Origin: Cryptomeria japonica
Lineage: Eukaryota; Streptophyta; Pinopsida; Cupressales; Cupressaceae
Assembly (NCBI RefSeq): GCF_030272615.1
Contig: NC_081410.1
Coordinates: forward strand, 286,255,957 to 286,319,956
Direction: 5' to 3'
Length of the DNA stretch: 64,000 bases
The position numbers were made by a program, and so were the translations under genes. A model generated the notes under the pieces. That model was not told the DNA's origin. It worked only from the letters and a program-made list of their open reading frames with translations, and ran no database searches. This document shows positions 48,949 through 59,402 of the stretch, one piece after another (the stretch's first letter is position 1; each line of letters starts with the position of its first letter).

Positions 48949-49821
48949 TGTTGACATTATACACTCAGATGAGAATAGTTGATGTTGTCATTGATGGAAA
49001 CCAACTAGTACATGGTTCACAACTTACACTGCCAATAGACATCATCTACCGGCACCGATAGGCACTACAAATTATTCTCACCGGCACCCAGTCTACACCG
49101 ACAAAAGATCTTACCAGCACCCCAACTGACATAGAAATTGTATTGTTTTGTATTGTAATTATATTGTATAGCCGACATGATGTATTGTAAAGACTCATAT
49201 ATGAATGAGATCTTATAGGTCATTTTGTAAGTGTGAAAAGGTATGAAAAATATGCATAGGTAATTAATGCAAGCGGAATATGAGAGCAAGTATCTGTATA
49301 TGCATTTTGATGTAATAATTTTGATGAGTGAATAAGAGTAGACCAGAGCAAAGAAAGGTTTATGGCAGAGGTATTTGACAGAGCTTAATCTGGTACCAAA
49401 ACCAGCATTGTAGATGCTATTTTGAGCAATACATTGTCATTGGGTTTAATTATCTAATTTTGTAGTCAATGTGACTCCTTTTTGTGATTGAGTAGTGAGC
49501 TCTAGGGTGTTGGCCTTCCTACATGTGCAGACCCCTATTGTATAAGCAATATTTATTTATATTGGTGAGTGAGTAAATATTATGGGTCACAAATCCCACC
49601 AAGGTTTTTCCCCTACCAGGTTTCCTTGCCAAAAATATCTGTGTTATGGTGTGCATTGATGTTGTCTCTCTTATTTCTCTTTATTTCTTTATTGCTTGTT
49701 TACCAGTACATTAATTTGGGTTGTAAAGTTGCAAACAAGTTTAAATATTTTATTTACCAGTTAGACACTGATTCACCCCCTCCCCCTCTCAATGTCTTTG
49801 AGACTGATCAAGTATCTAACA
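48949..49821 (+). repeat. 5' LTR of element D
   Basis: 873 bp, TGTTGACATT...TATCTAACA. Near its 3' end TTAGACACTGATTCACCCCC leads into a pyrimidine run and TCTCAATGTCTTTG. Partner LTR at 54952-55799 has the same ends and is clearly diverged. The minus-strand open frame 49065-49289 and the plus-strand one at 49569 lie in the LTR and are not genes. Confidence 0.93.
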
Positions 49822-49823
49822 AT

Positions 49824-49835
49824 TGGTATCAGAGC
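49824..49835 (+). promoter_or_regulatory. Primer binding site of element D
   Basis: TGGTATCAGAGC, three bases after the LTR end, followed by CTAGTCCTC. Same site and similar follow-on as copia B (GGTCCTC). tRNA-iMet type. Confidence 0.95.
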
Positions 49836-49892
49836 CTAGTCCTCTATTTATAGAAGCCTAACAGCTTGAGGAAGATTCTAAAACTGGTACTG

Positions 49893-51008
49893 ATGGAAAG
49901 ATTGAGACAACAGTTGGAAGGAGCTCTCAAAGATTTTGATGTAGAAAAATTAAAGTATATCAAACTGGAAGATGAACTTAGAACTGCTTGGGAATTTATC
50001 AAAGCAATTCAAGATAACCTGGTTATAGCAAAGAATGAGAGAAAAGAATTACATGTGCAATTGTAAAATCAAGATGATGAAGAAAAAGAAACTCTTAGAG
50101 ATATTGTAGACAAATTGAGACAAGAGAAAAGTAACATGAAGAATGAGATGCAAGATTTAACCATGAGACTATACAAGGATATTGAAGATAGAAAGAGGAA
50201 TGAAGAAGATTTCGCCAGAAGACTAAATGAAAGATAAGATGAATCTCAAAGGCTTAGTTATGAAAATGATATGATTAAAACAAATTTGATTCACATGCAA
50301 CATGACAACGAGGAACTTTTGAGACAAGTTAGCACTTTGGAAAATGAGTTGGTCACTACAAATAAATACAAAGACAAATTTGAGAAGAGCTCAGATAATC
50401 TTGATGATATGCTGAAAAGTCAGAAACCTGGTGGAAAAATAGTTGGACTTGGATTTGAACATGGAGAAAGTTTTGGGACTACAAACAATCATGATCATAG
50501 TAAACCGGTAAGGCAACCTAATGCTTATAAATTTAATGGGAAATGTTTTAATTGCAACAAATTTGGTCATAGAGCAAATTAGTGCAGATATAGGAATAAT
50601 CATAATACAAACTTACCCACCGGTCAATGTTCCAAATGCAATAAAAATGGTCATAAATTAGACAATTGCAGAATAAATGTGAAATGCTACGTTTGTGGTA
50701 GATTTGGACATTTATCTAATCAATGTAGAACTCAAACCAATCAAGGTTATGGAAAGGCTATTCAGAGAAACAATGTAACTTGTTATGCATGTAACAAGAT
50801 TGGGCATATTGCAAAATTTTGTAGAAGCAAGAATTTACAGGTGAACAATAAAGGATCTAATAATAAAGGCAAAGAGAAGGTGACAAAAATTAAGCAAGAA
50901 TTTTCAAAACAATGGATTAGAAAGAGAGATCGGAGAGGTGATGAATCTGTCACTGCACCGAAAGAACAGGGTAATCCTGCACCAGTAGGAGATTCTTCAT
51001 CCACCTAA
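49893..51008 (+). pseudogene. Element D ORF1: coiled-coil Gag-like protein with four zinc knuckles
   Basis: First ATG of the frame is at 49893; the frame is already open from 49854. About 371 codons, closed by TAA at 51006. Residues 1-170 are long Glu/Lys/Leu-rich coiled coil (KLRQEKSNMKNEMQDLTMRL, DNEELLRQVSTLENELVTT). Then come four CX2CX4HX4C knuckles at about residues 217-320: CFNCNKFGHRAN-stop-C, CSKCNKNGHKLDNC, CYVCGRFGHLSNQC, CYACNKIGHIAKFC. A basic tail follows. Three in-frame stops (50064, 50235 and 50580) and no frameshift; the third lies inside knuckle 1. Copia Gag normally has a capsid domain and one knuckle; here no capsid block is seen. It would bind nucleic acid. ORF2 starts 297 bases downstream. 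Confidence 0.85.
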
Positions 51009-51304
51009 GGAATAATCCTTAGGGGTAAGGCAACAAATTAAAAACCATGCATTTACCCTCGATTGATGGTAAGAAGTTATATTTCTTCTTTACCGGCAGC
51101 TATGTGGAGTTTTTCCTTCATTGGCAAAGCATTTATTACGGTTGTAAGTCAAATTCTAGTTATAAAGGCATTGTAACATCTCATTTCAATTCACCAAGCA
51201 TTCAAAGAGAGTGAAATTGAGCAAAGGAATTCTAAAGATGAAGTAGCAAAGGTTTTTTCAAAGCTTTCAAGGATTTCATAGTTAAAAGGTATTTATCTTT
51301 TGCA
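51009..51304 (+). other. Spacer between ORF1 and ORF2 of element D
   Basis: About 300 bases, non-coding, with several ACCGGC/TACCGG words. No promoter or splice signal that I would defend. Confidence 0.5.
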
Positions 51305-54300
51305 ATGACATCTTCATCTTCTGTTCTTGAATTCGTAGAAAACCCTACCATTGTGGAAAACATCAAATGACCTAGACCCATTTTTAAGATCATTCCTAAG
51401 ATAGAAAAAAAGAATGATTCTATTCGTGCATTCCCCAAAATCCCAAAGGGAGTCGCGTTCACTGAAGACCCTAGGGCATACATACATTGCAACATAGAAA
51501 GTTTAGGATCTAAAGATTTGATGAACATGTACATGAATGTAATTACTGACAAGGATGGGATAGTGAAACCGGAACATAAGGTACTTGAGGATTTAGGTTT
51601 CATAGACATCCTCCATATGCCAAAATTCTCAGATGAAGTCATCCACTATGTCCTTAGTAGTTTTCATGGAGAATTTATGTGGTTGGACTCAGTATTCAAG
51701 ATTACCAAGGAATCTATTAAAATTGTTACTGGTTTACTCGCCATCGGTTCTAGACTTGACAAGAAGAAGAAAATCCCTAACAAGGAATTTATGAGCTTAA
51801 CCGAAGCTACATATGACAACCGGTCACTTAGGGTCAATGACATAAAGGATAGAAATGTTAAATTTGCTAGCATGATAATTGGATATAAAGTTGGTCATAC
51901 AAATAGGTTGAATTTTGTGTCTAGTTCATGCATTCATAGTGCACATGAGATGATTATAAACAATGCAAAGATTGACATCTGTGAATGGTTGAAGGATGAA
52001 TTGCTAGAAAATTTGGATAAGATAAAAGGTGACAAGAAAGGAACATTCAAATTTGGAAATCTGTTAGTATATTTAATGCTTTAGTTTTCAAAGGAGATCC
52101 CTAGTATGGGTCATAAGGATTTTGCCTATGATATTTCTGTTAGAAAACAAATAAAGGAGGCAATCATCGGTATGGAAGCTAACAGTGATGAGTTGGTTAA
52201 AGACTACTTTAAGAATTTTCAAACTAAAATGAAACAGAGAGAAAGGATTTCCCAAAACATCATAGATAAATATGATAAACAGATATGTTTTGTAGTAAAG
52301 AGAAATGAAATCTAGATGGAAGCAATTAGACCTAGAACTATATGGATTACTGAAATGGGATATGAGGTGGACTCTCACATTTTGGAATCATATGAAAAAA
52401 TACTCCTAGATGCTCCATTGGAACCATCAGAGAAAATATTTGGTAGTGTTGAAACAATTGAAAGTGATGTATCCATGATGAAGCAAAGAAAGAAAAGGGA
52501 CAAATTCATGAAAGATGCTTCTAAAATGGTAAAAGAAGTTACAAAAGGTCTGATGAGTCTTGGCGGTATTGCTGCTAGTATAAAAGAAAGTCAATCAGAG
52601 AAGACATCAGTAGCTCATGTTTCCCCGGTTGTTACTTCTTCTGAGATAGAAAGTGATAAAGCAACTAAATTTAAAAGAGTTGAAAGAAAGAAAAGAAAAC
52701 CTTCATTGGCACTTGATCCATCTCCAAAGAAGTCAAGGACACAAAGAAAAAAGCAACAGGTTGTAAGAGAGCCTAGTGGTCCGAAGAAGAAGGTAACTCC
52801 AAAGAAGAAATCAGAACCTAAAGCACCAAATACTCTTACACCGAAAGAATTGATCAATGAAATCACACAAGAAGGTAACCTTAGCAATGTGAATAAACTT
52901 TATCATTCTTTCAAAGATTCAGATAAAAACACTATAGAGGAAAGCACTATTTTGCACCTTGATATCTACAAGGAAGTTCTCACTGAGGTTGTAGATGATT
53001 TGTCTAATGATTTGTATTTGAGGTTAGAAGCTAAAAGGATGTCGGTAATGGAATTAGATAATATATTGAAAGTAGAGGCTCTACTTGTTGTGCATCCTAT
53101 TAACTCCAAACAGGAAATTGATGACTTAATTTCAGAGGCAAACATAATAGTTTTTGTGAGTGGTCACCGGTAGGTTAGCCTTATGGCAGGAAGAGTAAAG
53201 GAAATTGCAGATGAAATGATAGACAAATGGGATATATTTTTTGTGGAAAGAGAGAAGAAAGAAGAAAAGGATAGAAAAAAAATGGATGTCTTTTGCAAAG
53301 GTATATCAAAAGGATAAAGGAAAAGTAAAATTGGTAGTGTACCTGATATAACAGTCAAGGATAACCTTCCTCCACTGGCATAGGACATCTCATCAATAAT
53401 TGCAAAGGCACTAGTACAAACTGACAGTCAACTGGAAGAGAAGGTAGAAGAAATGACACAAGATGATACTAATCTAGAGTCAAACATTCTTTTTACCATG
53501 AATGTGGACACTCAGGACTTCAACATTATCATGGATAAGGAAACCATAGAGATAAAGCAAACTAAAGCTACAAATATTGAAATCTCTAAGTCACCAGTCA
53601 ACACTGTTCACTCTCAGAATATTGAGATACTAGCTAAAGTTAAGGAAACAGATACCATCCCAGATGCTACTCAGCTTAACACTAAGAAACCGGTAGAAAC
53701 AAAAATAGAAGCACAAATTGAAACCAAAAAAGGGCAAGAATAGAGCATAGCTGAACTGGCAGTCAGCAAGACAGATAGTAAGGATGACAGTAAGGATGAA
53801 AACAAAGTTGAAACACAAAATGAGCAAAAGGAAGATATAGTGAATAAAGAAGAGGTAAATGATGGAAGTAAGATAGCTGAAGTGGTTAATGTGCAGACAT
53901 CCAGAGATGAGAAGAAACCAAATACAGAACTTCACACTCCACCTAGTACTTCCACCATGGATTACAAGCTTACAAATGTGACTGATGTACTTTTGGATTC
54001 AATAAAGAGGATCACAGATTGTAATGCCTTATCATTTAAGGCCATTGATGATACTCTACCTATTTTGAAAATGATTGCACCGGCATGTAAGATGGATCAT
54101 ATTGATGGATCTTTAGGTAAATTGGACACATTGTCCAAATTCATTGCTTCAAATATTCTAATAGTAGATAAAATAAATGAAGAGACTATCAAGGAAAGGG
54201 TGAACAAGGAGAAAAGTGAATTCTTTGATAAAACTATCAAGGATTGTACTGAGCATATTGACTCTTTGTTACTGGTACTTAATTCCACTAATTTGGAATA

Positions 54301-54616
54301 TAAAGAATTGTATAAGGAAGCATGAAAGCCTCACAACCTAACAAAAGACATTGAGGAAGAGATAAAGAAAACACAAAAAGAGATTGATGATATAGCAGAC
54401 AACATGATAGGTTCTTCAGAACTTACCTCAGTTTTTGATCAAGAAATGGCAATTTTTGAGGAAAAGATTAAAAAATTAAGAAAGGAAAAAGCAAGGATAA
54501 GAATGAAGGCACGTGAGCTAAAAAATAAACTTGGTCCTAGATTGGACAACCTTATAACTCAGTGGATTAAGCTATCTAAAGAAAAAATTCAAGGAGAAAT
54601 ATCATCGGAGCAATAG
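51305..54616 (+). pseudogene. Element D ORF2: 1103-codon protein of unknown family
   Basis: One frame from ATG at 51305 (MTSSSSVLEFVENPTIV) to TAG at 54614, broken only by single stops at 51368, 52082, 52313, 53171, 53315, 53381, 53741 and 54323. Residues about 20-260 look globular (AYIHCNIESLGSKDLMNMYM, FKITKESIKIVTGLLAIGS, INNAKIDICEWLKDELLENL). Residues about 450-520 are very basic and nuclear-signal-like (KKRKPSLALDPSPKKSRTQR). Then a helical part (LTPKELINEITQEGNLSNVN), a Glu/Lys/Thr-rich disordered part, a second globular stretch (about 880-1000, TDVLLDSIKRITDCNALSF) and a C-terminal coiled coil. I do not recognise the family. No catalytic motif of pol is present. The block FKITKESIKIVTGL recalls the VTPED..ILxIPVIG block of PMD proteins, but only weakly. 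Confidence 0.8.
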
Positions 54617-54951
54617 ATGCATTATCTTATTGGTATGATCCAATTGACTGAAACCATTATCTCTCACAACACTAAATTCATGCAGAGTCTTAATATGATT
54701 TTGGCGAATATATTTCAAAATTGTACATAACCGGATATAGGATATGAGGTATAATTTTAAATTATTTGATTCTTTTGACATCCTTTGTCATTGATGTCCA
54801 AGGGGGAGTAGTAGTATGGAGAAAAATGTACACAAGAGATCATTTGCTCAGGGGGAGCACTCCTAATTTTGATCAGTTTTGGACTTCATTTTTGGATATC
54901 AGTTTTTGGATTTTTCTCATGAGTGTTGCCATCAATGCCAATGGGGGAGAT
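54617..54951 (+). promoter_or_regulatory. 3' tail and polypurine tract of element D
   Basis: Non-coding run ending in ATGGGGGAGAT at 54941-54951, which abuts the 3' LTR start at 54952. An extra purine block AAGGGGGAG lies at about 54800, and GGGGGAG again at 54851, as in copia A and B. Confidence 0.85.
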
Positions 54952-55799
54952 TGTTGGCATTATACACTCAAATGAGAATAGTTGATGTTGTCATTGATGG
55001 CAACCAACTGGTAACATGGTTCACAACTTACACCAGCAATAGACATCATCTATTGACACCGACAAGCACTATAGATTATTCTCACCGGTACCCGGTCTAC
55101 AGTGATAGAAGATCTTACTGACACCCCAGTTGACATGGAAATTATATTGTTTTGTATTGTAATTATATTGTATAGCCGACATGATGTATTGTAAAGACAC
55201 AAATATGTATGAGATCTTATAGGTCAATTCATAAGTGTGAAAAGGTATGAAAAATATGTATAGGTAATTAATGCAAGTGAACTATGAGAGTGAATAGAAG
55301 TATATGCTTTTTGATGAGAAAATAGGAGTAGAGTAGAGTGAAGAAAGGTTTATGGTAGAGGTATTTGACAGAGCTTAAACTGGTAATGAATCTAGCATTG
55401 CAGATACTAATTTGAGCAGTACATTGGATTTAATTATCCAATTTCATAGTCAATGTGACTCCTTTTTGTGATTGAGCAGTAAGCTCTAGGCTGTTGGCCT
55501 TCCTGCATGTGTAGGCCCCTATTATATAAGTAATATTTATTCATATTGGCTAGTGAGTAAATCTTGTGGGTCACAAATCCCACCGAGGTTTTTCCTCTAT
55601 CGAGTTTCCTCACCAAAAATATCTATGTTATGGTGTGCATTCATGCTATCTCTCTTATTTCTCTTTATTGCTTTACTGCTTGTTTACTACTACATTAATT
55701 TGGGTTGTAAAGTTGCAAACAAGTTTAAATATTTCATTTATCAGTTAGACACTAATTCAACCCCCCTCAATGTCTTTGGGATTGATCAAGTATCTAACA
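54952..55799 (+). repeat. 3' LTR of element D
   Basis: 848 bp, TGTTGGCATT...TATCTAACA, then the target duplication ATTTT. Lacks some of the pyrimidine run found in the 5' LTR near 49770. Confidence 0.93.
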
Positions 55800-55804
55800 A
55801 TTTT

Positions 55805-56495
55805 GTTTGTGGTTGACCTTGTTAAGGGTTTTTTATGAATAGGGTGATATAAATATATGTGTGGATGTGTGAATTTGTGGTGTGGATTGATTGAGAGTGT
55901 TGTGGAAGCATATGTAGGAAGAGGAAGTGCCAGTATCAGTTTGTGATGAGTTTTAATGATCATACCTTTTTGTGTGATAGAGTTTTAAGGGAATGAATGT
56001 GTGAGTTGTGTTTGCCATGATATTGGTTGCTTGAATAAAAGGTTGAAGGAATTTTTCATGATCATGAGATATTGTTCATTTCAATTCATCACTCATCTGT
56101 ATCTTTGGGAAGAAAGTGAGTCCTTTTGGTAGCTTGTGCAAATCTGTATCTTCCATTAGGATCATATGTCTTATCTTGCAAGTCCATTATATCTTGTCCT
56201 AAGTTTGTGTGAATTAGCTTACAAGTCCAAAGTAGGAGAAATGAGCTTCCTTGGCCTTGAGTGTAAAGCATTGTATTCAGTTGTTCATATGGTGAGTTTC
56301 GAATCTCACAATGGTTTTCCCATATTAGGTTTTCCATGTAAAAATATGGCGTTCATGTGTTGGATGTTTATTGCTTCATATTTAATTGGTGCTTAGTTGA
56401 TTAAAGATAATTGATGTGTGTTTGTGATTGAAATTTTTTTAAGGATTTTCTCAAGACTGGTCACCCCCTCCCCTCTTAGTCTTGTGGTGTTTTCA
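55805..56495 (+). repeat. 3' LTR of copia C, right part
   Basis: Continues the C LTR after element D. Ends with a GGTCACCCCCTCCCCTCTTA block and GTGGTGTTTTCA, matching the U5 style of A, B and D. The far border (about 56495) is by analogy because the 5' partner is absent. ORFs at 55757 and 56089-56396 have no conserved content. Confidence 0.6.
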
Positions 56496-57069
56496 ATAAA
56501 AATCACTCCTTAGCAACCAATCTACATTAAGGAGGTAAAGTCACATCCATTCCCAAAGTAAAATATTTTCTAGAGGTGTGTTGGGAGGGTAGATTTAATA
56601 AAACCCATATAGGGTGCCATGGGTGATGATGATAACCCAAATACAACACTTATTATGGTCACTCCCAAAAGCAACCACATGTTTTGCAATCAAAGGGGCA
56701 AGGTGAATCATAGCTTCACCACAACCCTCAAAATGACTGATGTGGAAGAAGACAAGATATTTCTAAAAGGAAGAAAGAGGGGCTTTTAGATAAAAAAAAA
56801 TGATTTCACTTCTTGTAGTATGATAATATTATAGTGATTAATCTAAATAGACTGCCTAATAGGGTATTTTCAAGAGGGGATTGTTAACCCCCACATGTTC
56901 TAGGACTAAATGTTACAGTTCATAAAGAGGAATCAAGGAGACTTTTCCCATCCACTAGAAGTGAATTGAACTAATTATTTTATTGACATTGTTGGAGGGC
57001 CAATTAGTGCTCAATATTAGATATTTTAAGAGAAGATGATTAGGATTGGGATTGTGAACACAAGGGAAG
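56496..57069. other. Flanking DNA, nothing recognised
   Basis: Moderately AT-rich, no conserved protein, no repeat pair and no RNA gene that I can support. Confidence 0.5.
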
Positions 57070-57960
57070 AGCTAACTACAAGGGAGAATCTGAATCAAAA
57101 TAATTATAGGTGGTGGAAGAGATGGTATTATTTTGTCTCTTAAATCCCTTATAGCTATAACCAAGGGAAACACCTCTAAAGGAAGATGAGTCATGGGATA
57201 ACAAAGATTAATGATGGGAGGAATGGGTTGTAATATGAAGGATGGTTGTAGAGGTTTGGTGAGTAGAATTGGTAGGTGGTGAAGAAGAAGAATTAGTGGT
57301 AGTGAGATGATTTGAAGGAGAAGTAGAGGGAGATGGACTGGTAGGGCAAGAATCACTAGAGGACAAAGGCATAGAAAATGGTTTAAGAATAGGGAAATCT
57401 CAAATAAGAAGACCTTGATGATAGTAGAAGAAAGTATTTGGTTTATTAAGGTAAGATATTAGTTTGCCAAACTCAAAACCTAGTCCAACAAGTTTTATAA
57501 TATTTTAAAGGGATTGAGTAAGGTCCATTTATATGAACGAACGAGGTTGAACATGTAGTTTAGACTATATTATAGCATTATATTTGCACCATAACTCCCT
57601 ACCTACTTGAGAAGCTATTACTTTTAATTAAAGGGTAAAATGAAAGGTTCAAGAATGGGATCTCAACTCACATTGACTATTTTGACTTTGAAATGCCCTC
57701 AAAGTGAAAGCCAATGTCCCAAGCCTTGATATAGAAATTTTACCCACAAATTATCCATGAACTGTATTCTAGAACTATATGAGAATGTTTTAGGTCCACA
57801 AAGGTGCAAGCCACATATCCTCTACCCAATCCGCTAAAGGATTCTATGGTCTAGCCATTTAGTTCATAGGTGTTATGAGACTATTTAAAGAAATATTATT
57901 CAAATGGGACTCCTCTAAGAAAAAATAGAATTATTGTTTTAGCTTTGCAATCAAAAATAA
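57070..57960 (-). pseudogene. Possible LINE-type DUF4283 / ORF1 remnant
   Basis: On the minus strand broken frames give text such as KAWDIGFHFEG (near 57690) and MDLTQSL-stop-NIIKLVGLGF with EFGKLISYLNKPNTFF (near 57520-57420). A Ser/Pro/Thr-rich stretch follows near 57350-57230. This order resembles the DUF4283 region and linker of plant LINE ORF1 / zinc-knuckle proteins. No zinc knuckle or endonuclease is visible and many stops intervene, so this is a weak call. The 94-residue Leu/Pro/Ile-rich open frame at 57072-57356 is a shifted reading of the linker. Confidence 0.35.
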
Positions 57961-59335
57961 GATTTGTAATGTCATCTAGTTATTCAATTCTATACTACCA
58001 ACATGAAGGGTCAATTTGTTTGTGTTCTAGGCATTTTTGACAAGTATTTTTATCAAATTGAGGCAATGCACTAAAACGATCCCCTTTAATTTGAGGAGTC
58101 AAAGTCTATTGAGGAATTGTTGACCTTTTTATGTCAACTTAACTACAAATCCATTCTGAGAAATTTAAGTTGTTTTGCATAACCTACGTGTTATGTGTAC
58201 CAAATTGTCTTGCATAACCTTCATGTTATGTGCATTTTTTTAGACAAGAGTCTTTTTACCTTAGTAGGTTTTTTGCGGGGTCCCTTTTCTAATTTTGAGT
58301 TGACCGGCTGGAGGGTCCCTCATCATTAGCGAGCCGGTCTCTTTGTTTGCTCCTACTAGTTGGCAGGTGATGGCGATGTGTCAGCTACCCGGGACTCGAC
58401 AGGATGAACTTCCCTCTCTCGTCGAGTGTTGAGTTCCCTTGCTTTTGCCTTGGTGGATAGTCTCTATATCTAACATGGCAATCACTCAAGACTTGATGAG
58501 GTGAGGTTTTTTATCTGTCTGAGTGCTGAGCTCTAAGTGCTCCCTCTATTTGGTGTTGATGTGGATGTGGTGGAGCTCAAGTGATGTGGAGGTCTTTAGC
58601 CTTTTACTCAAGCCTCGATGGACTGATTGTTTGTGCCTGGGTGAGTGTCAAGTTTGTCCAAGTGAATTTGCAGCTCAATGTGGCAGATATGTGGTAGTTA
58701 CTTAGGACTCGGTGAGGCCCCTTTTTCCACTTGGCTGAGCATTGAGTTTCTTTTGGTGGTCGTGTGTCTGCTGAATTGGGTGTTTGCCTATGCTTATGGG
58801 GTCCACTTTCTCATTTGATGGTTTGTGTGGTGTGATATCAGCCACCCATTTTCACTAAACCTTCATTGGACAACTGCATTTTAAACAATTGTTGGGCGTA
58901 ATGAATGACTATGTGGGGAGATCTTGGGCATCCATCTTTGTGTGAATCTCATGATCAATATCAAAAATTCAAATATATAATGGTTGTTAGCATTTAAACC
59001 CTCTATGTGTAGTTATTGTTGACCCGATGGTCGAGACATTTTTTTTTTCTTAGTCAACAACCAAAAATGTGATAAGATCTTGACCCAGCTACCAAAATGT
59101 TTTTCATTACTCTAGAGGTGACTATTGGAATCAATTTTGAATGCCATCTTTCCCTCTTCAATGCGATATGAGAACTTTTAAGGCTTTGCAAGCATACTTA
59201 GACCTATTTCATGTAGAGATTTCCCCTTTCTGTAAGGGAGTTTACTTTCCTGGAGGCAAAGGATATTTTGTAGAGATTTTTGGATGCCATCAAATCATTC
59301 TCTGATCTAATCTCCCTTTTGAGGTTTTTTGTAAC

Positions 59336-59359
59336 CTAACCCTAGGTGGGTTAGGGTTT
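59336..59359 (+). promoter_or_regulatory. Inverted telobox-like motif
   Basis: CTAACCC at 59336-59342 and GGGTTAG at 59348-59354 form a hairpin-like inverted repeat, extended to GGGTTAGGGTTT. AAACCCTAA-type teloboxes occur in many plant promoters. It lies about 40-60 bases upstream of the TATA-like box. Confidence 0.4.
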
Positions 59360-59394
59360 CTTAATTGATGGTATATTTTTGAGTTATACCTCAT

Positions 59395-59402
59395 CTATAA
59401 AG
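59395..59402 (+). promoter_or_regulatory. TATA-like box of element F LTR
   Basis: CTATAAAG in the context CCTCATCTATAAAGGCAA. Position about 510 bases before the LTR end fits a U3/R border. Confidence 0.5.

Larger units (their letters stand above)
48949..55799 (+). mobile_element. Element D: non-autonomous LTR retrotransposon with a novel large ORF
   Basis: 6851 bp, target duplication ATTTT at 48944-48948 and 55800-55804. Both LTRs start TGTTGRCATTATACACTC and end TATCTAACA. PBS at 49824, polypurine tract at 54941. Inside are two plus-strand frames: a Gag-like ORF1 (49893-51008) and a long ORF2 (51305-54616). I find no protease, integrase, RT or RNase H. LTR ends, PBS and leader are copia-like and close to elements A and B, so D probably depended on their enzymes. 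It lies inside the 3' LTR of copia C. Confidence 0.92.
27955..56495 (+). mobile_element. Copia C (host of the nest), 5' truncated
   Basis: Assembled from three visible parts on the plus strand: pol remnant 27955-29975 with its 3' tail to 30231, a tail and polypurine-like AAAGGGAAAT at 48070-48079, and a 3' LTR in two parts (48080-48948 and 55805-56495). Removing copia B at its AGAGT duplication joins GATGGAGAGT to GTTTGTTATTG. Removing D at its ATTTT duplication joins the LTR. The 5' end is missing; an LTR-like block of another family sits in its place. Confidence 0.7.

Noticed and set aside
52615-52887. 90-residue minus-strand Phe/Gly/Leu-rich ORF
   Set aside because: Antisense of the Lys-rich block of ORF2; composition artefact.
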